A stretch of 64,000 nucleotides of DNA from Ptiloglossa arizonensis (taxonomy: Eukaryota; Arthropoda; Insecta; Hymenoptera; Colletidae), in contig NW_027478593.1 in assembly GCF_051014685.1 (NCBI RefSeq), forward strand, positions 496,001 through 560,000. The letters are read 5' to 3'. Position numbers and translations under genes: made by a program. Positions 50,033-62,767 of the stretch are shown here, in pieces; position 1 is the stretch's first letter, and every line of letters starts with the position of its first letter. The notes under the pieces were generated by a model. That model was not told the DNA's origin. It ran no database searches and saw nothing but the letters and a program-made list of their open reading frames with translations.

Positions 50033-53000
50033 CGAGTCGCAGCAGGAATTTTTGGGTTTGGTCAATCCGTTCGCGAGATATGTGAGTTTGAAGCTAAGAA
50101 ATAGTTGAGAAGACAACAAATTTTTCGCACTTCTGCTGCTGCAAACGCCTAACCAGAATGGCCTAGGGAAAAATACACATACCGTTGTAATCGGGCGAGT
50201 TTCTACTTTCAGATGCAATAGGAATTTTTGGGTTAGGTCAATCCGTTCGCGAGATATGGGAGTTTGAAGCTAAGAAATGTTTGACAAGACAACAAATTTT
50301 TAGCACTTCTGCTGCTCCAGTCGCTTAACCAGAATGGCCTAGGGGAAAAATACACCTACCGTTGCAATCGGGCTAGTTTCTACTTTCAGATACAATAGGA
50401 ATTTTCGGGATAGGTCTATCTGTTCGCGAGATATGGGAGTTTGAAGCTAAGAAATGGTTGAGAAGACAACAAATTTTTCGCAATTATGCTGCTCCAAACG
50501 CTTAACCAGAATGGCCTAGGGAAAAAATACACATACCGTTGTAACCGGACGAGTTCCTACTTTCGGACACAATAGGAATTTTTGGGTTACGTCAATCCGT
50601 TTCTGAGACATGGGAGTGTGAAACCAAGAAATGGTTGAGAAGACAACAAATTTTTCGCACTTCTGCTGCTCCAAACGCTTAACCAGAATGGCCTAGGGAA
50701 AAAATACACATACCGTTGTAATCGGGCGAGTTTCTACTTTCAGACGCAATAGGAATTTTTGGATTAGGTCAATCCGTTCGCGAGATATGGGAGTTTGAAG
50801 CTAAGAAATGTTTGAGAAGGCAACAAATTTTTCGCACTTCTGCTGCACCAATCGCTTAACCAGATTGGCCTAGGGGAAAAATACACATAGCGTTGTAATC
50901 GGGCGAGTTTCTACTTACAGTCGCAGCAGGAATTTTTGAGTTTTGTCAATCCGTTCGCGAGATATGTGAGTTTGAAGCTAAGAAATAAATGAGAAGACAA
51001 CAAATTTTTCGCAATTCTGCTGCTCCAAACGCTTAACCAGAATGGCTTAGGGAAAAAATACACATACCGTTGTAATCGGGCGAGTTTCTACTTTAAGGTG
51101 CAACAGGGAATTTTTGGGTTTGGTCAATCGGTTCGCGAGATACGGGACTTTGAAGCTTAGAAATGGTTGAGAGGACAACAAATTTTTCGCAATTCTGCTG
51201 CTGCAAACACTTAACCAGAATGTCCGAGGGAAAAAATGCACATACCGTTGTAATCGGGCGAGTTTCTACTTTCAGACGCAGCAGGAATTTTTGGGTTTGG
51301 TCAATCCGTTCGCGAGATATGGGACTTTGAAGCTAAGAAATGGTTGACAGGACAACAAATTTTTCGCACTTCTGTTGCTCCAAACGCTTAACCAGAACGA
51401 CCTAGGGGAAAAAAACACATATCGTTGTAATAGGGCGAGTTTCTAATTTCAGATGCAATAGGAATTTTTGGTTAGGTCAATCTGTTCGCGAGATATGGGA
51501 GTTTGAAGCTAAGAAATGGTTGAGAAGGCAACAAATATTTCGCACTTCTGCTGCTGCAAACGCTTAACCAGAATGGCCTAGGGGAAAAATACACATACCG
51601 TTGTAATCGGGCGAGTTTCTACTTTCAGATGCAATAGGAATTTTTGGGTTAGGTCAATCCGTTCGCGAGATATGGGAGTTTGAAGCCAAGAAATGGTTGA
51701 CAAGACAACAAATTTTAGCACTTCTGCTGCTCCAGTCGCTTAACCAGAATGGCCTAGGGGAAAAATACACATACCGTTGTAATCGGGCGTGTTTCCACTT
51801 TCAGATGTAATAGGAATTTTTGGGTTACATCAATCTGTTCGCGAGATATGAGAGTTTGAAGCCAAGAAATGGTTGAGAAAGCAACAAATATTTCGCACTT
51901 CTGCTGCTCCAAACGCTTAACAAGAATGGCCTAGGGAAAAAATACTCATAACGTTGTAATCGGGCGAGTTTCTGCTTTCAGGCGCAACAGGAATTTTTGG
52001 GTTTGGTCAATCGGTTCGCGAGATATGGGACTTTGAAGGTAAGAAATGGTTGACAAGACAACAAATTTTTCGCACTTCTGCTGCTCCAAACGCTTAACAA
52101 GAATGGACTAGGGAAAAAATACACATACCGTTGTAATCGGGCGAGTTTCTACTTTCAGACGCAATAGGAACATTTGTGTTAGGTCAATCCGTTAACGAGA
52201 TATGGGAATTTGAAGCTAAGAAATGGTTGACAAGACAACAAATTTTACTCACTTCCGCTGCTACAATCGCTTAACCAGAGTGGCCTAGGGAAAAAATACG
52301 CATACCGTTGTAATCGGGCGAGATTCTACTTTCAGACGCAGCAGGAATTTTTGGGTTTGATCAATCCGTTCGCGAGTATTGGGACTTTGAAAGTAAGAAA
52401 TGGTTGACAAGACAACAAATTTTTCGCAATTCCGCTGCTCCAAACGCTTAACCAGAATCGCCTAGGAGAAAAATACACATACCGTTGTAATCGGGCGAGT
52501 TTCTACTTTCAGACGCAATAGGAATTTTTGGGTTTTTTCAATCCGTTCGCGAGATATGGGACTTTGAAGGTAAGAAATGGTTGAGAAGGTAACAAATTTT
52601 TCGCACCTCTGCTGGTCCAAAAGCTTAAGCAGAATGGCCTAGGGAAAAAATACACATACCGTTGTAACCGGACGAGTTTCTACTTTCAAACGCAATAGGA
52701 ATTCTTGGGTTAGGTCAATCCGTGCGCGAGATATGGGAGTTTGAAGCTAAGAAATGTTTGAGAAGGCAACAAATTTTTCGCAATTCTGCTGCTCTAATCG
52801 CTTAACCAGAATGGCCTAGGGAAAAAATACACATACCGTTGTAATCGAGCGAGTTTCTACTTTCAGACACAGTAGGAATTTTTGGGTTAGGTCAATCCGT
52901 TCGTGAGATATGGGAGTTTGAAGCTAAGAAATGTTTGAGGAGGCAACAAATTCTTCGCACTTCTGCTGCTCCAAACGCTAAACCAGATTGGCCTAGGGGA

Positions 53001-53040
53001 AAAATACACATACCGTTGTAATAGGGCGAGTTTCTACTTT
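50033..53040 (+). repeat. 17-monomer HOR unit (3,008 bp)
   Basis: Between successive cgagtcgcagcagg landmarks and collinear with the unit at 40,652 at an offset of 9,381 bp, or 53 monomers. The collinear stretch begins earlier, at 49,377 (against 39,996), and includes the private variant gagaatgtaac shared only by these two places. Confidence 0.93.
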
Positions 53041-56000
53041 CGAGTCGCAGCAGGAATTTTTGGGTTTGGTCAATCCGTTCGCGAGATATGTGAGTTTGAA
53101 GCTAAGAAATAGTTGAGAAGACAACAAATTTTTCGCACTTCTGCTGCTGCAAACGCTTAACCAGAATGGCCTAGGGGAAAAATACACATACCGTTGTAAT
53201 CGGGCGAGTTTCTACTTTCAGATGCAATAGGAATTTTTGGGTTAGGTCAATCCGTTCGCGAGATATGGGAGTTTGAAGCTAAGAAATGTTTGACAAGACA
53301 ACAAATTTTTAGCACTTCTGCTGCTCCAGTCGCTTAACCAGAATGGCCTAGGGGAAAAATACACCTACCGTTGCAATCGGGCTAGTTTCTACTTTCAGAT
53401 ACAATAGGAATTTTCGGGATAGGTCTATCTGTTCGCGAGATATGGGAGTTTGAAGCTAAGAAATGGTTGAGAAGACAACAAATTTTTCGCAATTATGCTG
53501 CTCCAAACGCTTAACCGGAATGGCCTAGGGAAAAAATACACATACCGTTGTAACCGGACGAGTTCCTACTTTCGGACACAATAGGAATTTTTGGGTTACG
53601 TCAATCCGTTTCTGAGACATGGGAGTTTGAAGCCAAGAAATCGTTGAGAAGACAACAAATTTTTCGCAATTCTGCTGCTCCAAACGCTTAACCAGAATGG
53701 CCTAGGGAAAAAATACACACACCGTTGTAATCGGGCGAGTTTCTACTTTCAGACGCAATAGGAATTTTTGGATTAGGTCAATCCGTTCGCGAGATATGGG
53801 AGTTTGAAGCTAAGAAATGTTTGAGAAGGCAACAAATTTTTCGCACTCCTGCTGCTCCAATCGCTTAACCAGATTGGCCTAGGGGAAAAATACACATAGC
53901 GTTGTAATCGGGCGAGTTTCTACTTACAGACGCAGCAGGAATTTTTGAGTTTTGTCAATCCGTTCGCGAGATATGTGAGTTTGAAGCTAAGAAATAAATG
54001 AGAAGACAACAAATTTTTCGCAATTCTGCTGCTCCAAACGCTTAACCAGAATGGCTTAGGGAAAAAATACACATACCGTTGTAATCGGGCGAGTTTCTAC
54101 TTTAAGGTGCAACAGGGAATTTTTGGGTTTGGTCAATCGGTTCGCGAGATACGGGACTTTGAAGCTTAGAAATGGTTGAGGGGACAACAAATTTTTCGCA
54201 ATTCTGCTGCTGCAAACACTTAACCAGAATGTCCGAGGGAAAAAATGCACATACCGTTGTAATCGGGCGAGTTTCTAATTTCAGACGCAGCAGGAATTTT
54301 TGGGTTTGGTCAATCCGTTCGCGAGATATGGGACTTTGAAGCTAAGAAATGGTTGACAGGACAACAAATTTTTCGCACTTCTGTTGCTCCAAACGCTTAA
54401 CCAGAACGACCTAGGGGGAAAAAACACATATCGTTGTAATAGGGCGAGTTTCTAATTTCAGATGCAATAGGAATTTTTGGTTAGGTCAATCTGTTCGCGA
54501 GATATGGGAGTTTGAAGCTAAGAAATGGTTGAGAAAGCAACAAATTTTTCGCAATTCTGCTGCTGCAAACACTTAACCAGAATGTCCGAGGGAAAAAATG
54601 CACATACCGTTGTAATCGGGCGAGTTTCTAATTTCAGACGCAGCAGGAATTTTTGGGTTTGGTCAATCCGTTCGCGAGATATGGGACTTTGAAGCTAAGA
54701 AATGGTTGACAAGACAACAAATTTTTCGCAATTCTGCTGCTCCAAACGCTTAACCAGAATGGCCTAGGGGAAAAATCCACATACCGTTGTTATAGGGCGA
54801 GTTTCTACTTTCTCGATTCAATAGGAATTTTTGGGTTATTTCAATCCGTTCGCGAGATATGGGAGCTTGAAGCTAAGGAATGGTTGAGAAGCCATCAAAT
54901 TTTTCGCACTTCTGCTGCTCCAACGCTTAACCAGAATGGCCTAGGGAAGAAATACACATACCGTTATAATCGGGCGAGTTTCTACTTTCAGACGCAGCAG
55001 GAATTTTTGGGTTTGGTCAATCCGTTCGCGAGATATGTGAGTTTGAAGCTAAGAAATAGTTGAGAAGACAACAAGTTTTTCGCACTCCTGCTGCTCCAAA
55101 CGCTTAACCAGAATGGCTTAGGGGAAAAATACACATACCGTTGTAATCGGGCGAGTTTCTACTTTCAGATGCAATAGGAATTTTTGGGTTAGGTCATTCC
55201 GTTCGCGAGATATGGGAGTTAGAAACTAAGAAATGGTTGAGAAGACAACAAATTTATCGCAATTCTGCTGCTCCAAACGCTTAACCAGAATGGCCTAGGG
55301 GAAAAATACGCATACCGTTGTAATCGGGCGAGTTTCTACTTTCAGACGCAGCAGGAATTTTTGGGTTTGTTCAATCCGTTCGCGAGATATGGGAGTTTGA
55401 ATTTAAGAAATGGTTGAGAAGACAACAAATTTTTCACACTTCTGCTGCTCCAAACGCTTAACCAGAATGGCCTAGGGGAAAAATACAAATACTGTTGTAA
55501 TCGGGCGAGTTTCTACTTTCAGACGCAGCAGGAATTTTTGGGATTGGTCAATCCCTTCGCGAGATATGTGAGTTTGAAGCTAAGAAATAGTTGAGAATAC
55601 AACAAGTTTTTCGCACTCCTGCTGCTCCAAACGGTTAACCAGAATGGCCTAGGGGAAAAATACACATACCTTTGTAATCGGGCGAGTTTCTACTTTCAGA
55701 TGCAATAGGAATTTTTGGGTTAGGTCATTCCGTTCGCGAGATATGGGAGTTTGAAACTAAGAAATGGTTGAGGAGGCAACAAATTTTTCGCACTTCTGCT
55801 GCTCCAATCGCTTAACCAGATTGGCCTAGGGAAAGAATGCACATACCGTTATAATCGGGCGAGTTTCTACTTTCAGACGCAACAGGAATTTTTGGGTTTG
55901 GTCAATCCGTTCGCGAGATATGTGAGTTTGAAGCTAAGAAATGGTTGACAAGACAACAAGTTTTTCGCAATTCTGCTGCTCCAATCGCTCAACCAGATTG

Positions 56001-58578
56001 GCCTAGGGGAAAAATACACATACCGTTGTAATCGGGCGTGTTTCTACTTTCAGATGCAATAGGAATTTTTGGGTTAGGTCAATCCGTTCGCGAGATATGG
56101 GAGTTTGAAGCTAAGAAATGGTTGAGAAGACAACAAATTTTTCGCAATTCTGCTGCTCCAAACGCTTAACCAGAATGACCTAGGGGAAAATACACATACC
56201 GTTATAATCGGGCTAGTTTCTACTTTCAGACGCAGCAGGAATTTTTGGGTTTGGTCAATCCGTTCGCGAGATATGTGAGCTTGAAGCTAAGAAATGGTTG
56301 AGAAGACAACAAATTTTTCGCAATTCTTCTGCCCCAAGCGCTTAACAAGAATGGCCTAGGGAAAAAATACACATACCGTTGTAATCGGGCGAGTTTCTAC
56401 TTTCAGACGCAGCAGGAATTTTTGGGTTTGGTCAATCCGTTCGCGAGAAGTGGCACTTTGAAGGTAAGAAATGGTTGACAAGACAACAAATTTTTCGCAA
56501 TTCTGCTGCTCCAATCGCTTAACCAGAATGCCCTAGGGGAAAAATACACATACCGTTGTAAGCGGGCGAGTTTCTACTTTCAGGTGCAATAGGAATTTTC
56601 GGGTTAGGTCTATCTGTTCGCGAGATATGGGAGTTTGAAGCTAAGAAATGGTTGAGAAGACAACAAATTTTTCGCAATTCTGCTGCTCCAAACACTTAAC
56701 CAGAATGGCCTAGGGAGAAAATACACATACCGTTGTAATCGGGCGAGTTTCCACTTTCAGATGCAATAGGAATTTTTGGGTTACATCAATCTGTTCGCGA
56801 GATATGAGAGTTTGAAGCCAAGAAATGGTTGAGAAAGCAACAAATATTTCGCACTTCTGCTGCTCCAAACGCTTAACAAGAATGGCCTAGGGAAAAAATA
56901 CACATACCGTTGTAATCGGGCGAGTTTCTATTTTCAGACGCAGCAGGAACATTTGTGTTAGGTCAATCCGTTAGCGAGATATGGGAATTTGAAGCTAAGA
57001 AATGGTTGACAAGACAACAAATTTTACTCACTTCCGCTGCTACAATCGCTTAACCAGAGTGGCCTAGGGAAAAAATACACATACCGTTGTAATCGGGCGA
57101 GTTTCCACTTTCAGATGCAATAGGAATTTTTGGGTTATGTCAATCTGTTCGCGAGATATGTGAGTTTGAAGCCAAGAAATGGTTGAGAAAGCAACAAATT
57201 TTTGCACTTCTGCTGCTCCAAACGCTTAACAAGAATGGCCTAGGGAAAAAATACACATACCGTTATAATCGGGCGAGTTTCTACTTTCAGACGCAGCAGG
57301 AATTTTTGGGTTTGGTCAATCCGTTCGCGAGATATGTGAGTTTGAAGCTAAGAAATAGTTGAGAAGACAACAAGTCTTTCGCACTCCTGCTGCTCCAAAC
57401 GCTTAACCAGAATGGCCTAGGGGAAAAATACACATACCGTTGTAATCGGGCGAGTTTCTACTTTCAGATGCAATAGGAATTTTTGGGTTAGGTCATTCCG
57501 TTCGCGAGATATGGGAGTTTGAAACTAAGAAATGGTTGAGAAGACAACAAATTTATCGCAATTCTGCTGCTCCAAACGCTTAACCAGAATGGCCTAGGGG
57601 AAAAATACACATACCGTTGTAATCGGGCGAGTTTCTACTTTCAGACGCAGCAGGAATTTTTGGGTTTGTTCAATCCGTTCGCGAGATATGGGAGTTTGAA
57701 TTTAAGAAATGGTTGAGAAGACAACAAATTTTTCACACTTCTGCTGCTCCAAACGCTTAACCAGAATGGCCTAGGGGAAAAATACAAATACTGTTGTAAT
57801 CGGGCGAGTTTCTACTTTCAGACGCAGCAGGAATTTTTGGGATTGGTCAATCCCTTCCCGAGATATGTGAGTTTGAAGCTAAGAAATAGTTGAGAATACA
57901 ACAAGTCTTTCGCACTCCTGCTGCTCCAAACGCTTAACCAGAATGGCCTAGGGGAAAAATACACATACCGTTGTAATCGGGCGAGTTTCTACTTTCAGAT
58001 GCAATAGGAATTTTTGGGTTAGGTCATTCCGTTCGCGAGATATGGGAGTTTGAAACTAAGAAATGGTTGAGGAGGCAACAAATTTTTCGCACTTCTGCTG
58101 CTCCAATCGCTTAACCAGATTGGCCTAGGGAAAGAATGCACATACCGTTATAATCGGGCGAGTTTCTACTTTCAGACGCAACAGGAATTTTTGGGTTTGG
58201 TCAATCCGTTCGCGAGATATGTGAGTTTGAAGCTAAGAAATGGTTGACAAGACAACAAGTTTTTCGCAATTCTGCTGCTCCAAACGCTTAACCAGAACGG
58301 CATAGGGAACAAATACACATACCGTTGTAACCGGACGAGTTTCTACTTTCAGACGCAATAGGAATTTTTGGGTTAGGTCAATCCGTTCTCGAGATGTGGG
58401 AGTTTGAAGCTAAGAAATGTTTGAGAAGGCAACAAATTTTTCGCAATTCTGCTGCTCCAATCGCTCAACCAGATTGGCCTAGGGGAAAAATACACATACC
58501 GTTGTAATCGGGCGTGTTTCTACTTTCAGATGCAATAGGAATTTTTGGGTTAGGTCAATCCGTTCGCGAGATATGGGA
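53041..58578 (+). repeat. Second HOR block type, long copy 2
   Basis: Follows 46,669 onward at 6,372 bp up to about 55.62 kb and 33,043-39,641 at 19,998 bp, then at 18,937 bp after the six-monomer stretch that is single here. Matching ends at 58,578. Private differences include ggggacaac near 54,180 in the 178-bp variant, cccttcccgag near 57,852, and accggacgag near 58,332 where the other copy has accggtcgag. Confidence 0.9.
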
Positions 58579-60943
58579 GTTTGAAGCTAAGAAATGGTTG
58601 AGAAGACAACAAATTTTTCGCAATTCTGCTGCTCCAAACGCTTAACCAGAATGACCTAGGGGAAAATACACATACCGTTATAATCGGGCTAGTTTCTACT
58701 TTCAGACGCAGCAGGAATTTTTGGGTTTGGTCAATCCGTTCGCGAGATATGTGAGCTTGAAGCTAAGAAATGGTTGAGAAGACAACAAATTTTTCGCAAT
58801 TCTTCTGCCCGAAGCGCTTAACAAGAATGGCCTAGGGAAAAAATACACATACCGTTGTAATCGGGCGAGTTTCTACTTTCAGACGCAGCAGGAATTTTTG
58901 GGTTTGATCAATCCGTTCGCGAGATATGGGACTTTGAAGGTAAGAAATGGTTGACAAGACAACAAATTTTTCGCACTTCTGCTGCTCCAAACGCTTAACA
59001 AGAATGGCCTAGGGAAAAAATACACATACCGTTGTAATCGGGCGAGTTTCTACTTTCAGACGCAGCAGGAATTTTTGGGTTTGGTCAATCCGTTCGCGAG
59101 AAGTGGAACTTTGAAGGTAAGAAATGGTTGACAAGACAACAAATTTTTCGCAATTCTGCTGCTCCAATCGCTTAACCAGAATGCCCTAGGGGAAAAATAC
59201 ACATACCGTTGTAAGCGGGCGAGTTTCTACTTTCAGGTGCAATAGGAATTTTCGGGTTAGGTCTATCTGTTCGCGAGATATGGGAGTTTGAAGCTAAGAA
59301 ATGGTTGAGAAGACAACAAATTTTTCGCAATTCTGCTGCTCCAAACACTTAACCAGAATGGCCTAGGGAGAAAATACACATACCGTTGTAATCGGGCGAG
59401 TTTCCACTTTCAGATGCAATAGGAATTTTTGGGTTATGTCAATCTGTTCGCGAGATATGAGAGTTTGAAGCCAAGAAATGGTTGAGAAAGCAACAAATAT
59501 TTCGCACTTCTGCTGCTCCAAACGCTTAACAAGAATGGCCTAGGGAAAAAATACACATACCGTTGTAATCGGGCGAGTTTCTACTTTCAGACGCAGCAGG
59601 AATTTTTGGGTTGGATCAATCCGTTCGCGAGATATGGGACTTTGAAGGTAAGAAATGGTTGACAAGACAACAAATTTTTCGCACTTCTGCTGCTCCAAAC
59701 GCTTAACAAGAATGGCCTAGGGAAAAAATACACATACCGTTGTAATCGGGCGAGTTTCTATTTTCAGACGCAGCAGGAACATTTGTGTTAGGTCAATCCG
59801 TTAGCGAGATATGGGAATTTGAAGCTAAGAAATGGTTGACAAGACAACAAATTTTACTCACTTCCGCTGCTACAATCGCTTAACCAGAGTGGCCTAGGGA
59901 AAAAATACACATACCGTTGTAATCGGGCGAGTTTCTACTTTCAGACGCAGCAGGAATTTTTGGGTTAGAACAATCCGTTCGTGAGATATGGGAGTTTGAA
60001 GCTATGAAATGGTTGAGAAGACAACAAATTTTTCGCACTTCTGTTGCTCCAAACGCTTAACCAGTACGACCTAGGGGAAAAATACACATACCGTTGTAAT
60101 CGGGCGAGTTTCTACTTTCAGTCGCAACAGGAACATTTGTGTTAGGTCAATCCGTTAGCGAGATATGGGAATTTGAAGCTAAGAAATGGTTGACAAGACA
60201 ACAAATTTTACTCACTTCCGCTGCTACAATCGCTTAACCAGAGTGGCCTAGGGAAAAAAAAACACATACCGTTGTAATCGGGCGAGTTTCCACTTTCAGA
60301 TGCAATAGGAATTTTTGCGTTATGTCAATCTGTTCGCGAGATATGTGAGTTTGAAGCCAAGAAATGGTTGAGAAAGCAACAAATTTTTGCACTTCTGCTG
60401 CTCCAAACGCTTAACAAGAATGGCCTAGGGAAAAAATACACATACCGTTGTAATCGGGCGAGTTTCTACTTTCAGACGCAGCAGGAATTTTTGAGATTGG
60501 TCAATCCGTTCGCGAGATATGTGAGTTTGAAGCTAAGAAATAAATGAGAAGACAACAAATTTTTCGCAATTCTGCTGCTCTAAACGCTTAACCAGAATGG
60601 CTTAGGGAAAAAATACACATACCGTTGCAATCGGGCGAGTTTCTACTTTCAGACGCAGCAGGAATTTTTGAGTTTGGTCAATCCGTTCGCGAGATATGGG
60701 ACTTTGAAGCTAAGAAATGGTTGACAAGACAACAAATTTTTCGCACTTCTGTTGCTCCAAACGCTTAACCAGAACGACCTAGGGGAAAAAAACACATATC
60801 GTTGTAATCGGGCGAGTTTCTAATTTCAGATGCAATAGGAATTTTTGGTTAGGTCAATCTGTTCGCGAGATATGGGAGTTTGAAGCTAAGAAATGGTTGA
60901 GAAGGCAACAAATTTTTCGCACTTCTGCTGCTCCAATCGCTTA
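58579..60943 (+). repeat. Mosaic satellite monomers
   Basis: About 13 monomers with mixed types. The ggaacatttgtg monomer with ttttactcacttccgc occurs near 59,777 and again near 60,129, two monomers apart. Private variants include gggttggatcaatcc, gttagaacaatcc and gaagctatgaaatgg. No other DNA is inserted. Confidence 0.85.
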
Positions 60944-61343
60944 ACGAGAATGGCCTAGGGAAAAAATACACATACCGTTGTAATCGGGCGAGTTTCTACT
61001 TTCAGACGCAGCAGGAATTTTTGGGTTTGTTCAATCCGTTAGCGAGATATGGTCGTTTGAAGCTAAGAAATAGTTGAGAAGACAACAAATTTTTCGCAAT
61101 TCTGCTGCTCCAAACGCTAAACCGGAATGGCCTAGGGGAAAAATCCACATACCGTTGTAATAGGGCGAGTTTCTACTTTCAGATTCAATAGGAATTTTTG
61201 GGTTATTTCAATCCGTTCGCGAGATATGGGAGCTTGAAGCTAAGGAATGGTTGAGAAGCCATCAAATTTTTCGCACTTCTGCTGCTCCAACGCTTAACCA
61301 GAATGGCCTAGGGAAGAAATACACATACCGTTATAATCGGGCG
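60944..61343 (+). repeat. 400-bp monomer cassette, copy 6
   Basis: Same 400-bp variant series as at 4,491-4,890, found here more than 55 kb away, with some changes (accggaatgg, atccacatacc, gggagcttgaag, gccatcaaattttt). The last part shares these changes with 34.78-34.98, 48.4-48.6 and 54.78-54.98 kb. Confidence 0.9.
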
Positions 61344-61352
61344 AGTTTCTAC

Positions 61353-62767
61353 TTTCAGACGCAGCAGGAATTTTTGGGTTTGGTCAATCCGTTCGCGAGA
61401 TATGTGAGTTTGAAGCTAAGAAATAGTTGAGAAGACAACAAGTTTTTCGCACTCCTGCTGCTCCAAACGCTTAACCAGAATGGCCTAGGGGAAAAATACA
61501 CATACCGTTGTAATCGGGCGAGTTTCTACTTTCAGATGCAATAGGAACTTTTGGGTTAGGTCATTCCGTTCGCGAGATTTGGGAGTTTGAAACTAAGAAA
61601 TGGTTGAGAAGACAACAAATTTATCGCACTTCTGCTGCTCCAAACGCTTAATCAGAATGGCCTAGGGGAAAAATACACATACCGTTGTAATCGGGCGAGT
61701 TTCTACTTTCAGACGCAGCAGGAATTTTTGGGTTTGTTCAATCCGTTCGCGAGATATGGGAGTTTGAATTTAAGAAATGGTTGAAAAGACAACAAACTTT
61801 TCACACTTCTGCTGCTCCAAACGCTTAACCAGAATGGCCTAGGGGAAAAATACAAATACTGTTGTAATCGGGCGAGTTTCTACTTTCAGACGCAGCAGGA
61901 ATTTTTGGGATTGGTCAATCCGTTCGCGAGATATGTGAGTTTGAAGCTAAGAAATAGTTGAGAATACAACAAGTTTTTCGCACTCCTGCTGCTCCAAACG
62001 CTTAACCAGAATGGCCTAGGGGAAAAATACACATACCTTTGTAATCGGGCGAGTTTCTACTTTCAGATGCAATAGGAATTTTTGGGTTAGGTCATTCCGT
62101 TCGCGAGATATGGGAGTTTGAAACTAAGAAATGGTTGAGGAGGCAACAAATTTTTCGCACTTCTGCTGCTCCAATCGCTTAACCAGATTGGCCTAGGGAA
62201 AGAATGCACATACCGTTATAATCGGGCGAGTTTCTACTTTCAGACGCAACAGGAATTTTTGGGTTTGGTCAATCTGTTCGCGAGATATGTGAGTTTGAAG
62301 CTAAGAAATGGTTGACAAGACAACAAGTTTTTCGCAATTCTGCTGCTCCAAACGCTTAACCAGAACGGCATAGGGAAAAAATACACATACCGTTGTAACC
62401 GGACGAGTTTCTACTTTCAGACGCAATAGGAATTTTTGGGTTAGGTCAATCCGTTCTCGAGATATGGGAGTTTGAAGCTAAGAAATGTTTGAGAAGGCAA
62501 CAAATTTTTCGCACTTCTGCTGCTCCAATCGCTCAACCAGATTGGCCTAGGGGAAAAATACACATACCGTTGTAATCGGGCGTGTTTCTACTTTCAGATG
62601 CAATAGGAATTTTTGGGTTAGGTCAATCCGTTCGCGAGATATGGGAGTTTGAAGCTAAGAAATGGTTGAGAAGACAACAAATTTTTCGCAATTCTGCTGC
62701 TCCAAACGCTTAACCAGAATGACCTAGGGGAAAATACACATACCGTTATAATCGGGCTAGTTTCTAA
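61353..62767 (+). repeat. 8-monomer tandem duplication, copy 1 (1,415 bp)
   Basis: The rare form ataggaacttttggg at 61,541 returns 1,415 bp later near 62,956 (eight monomers less one base, from ctaggggaaaatacac). Other shared rare forms are gcttaatcagaatgg, gttgaaaagacaacaaac and gttctcgag. I saw no difference between the copies when reading. Confidence 0.92.
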
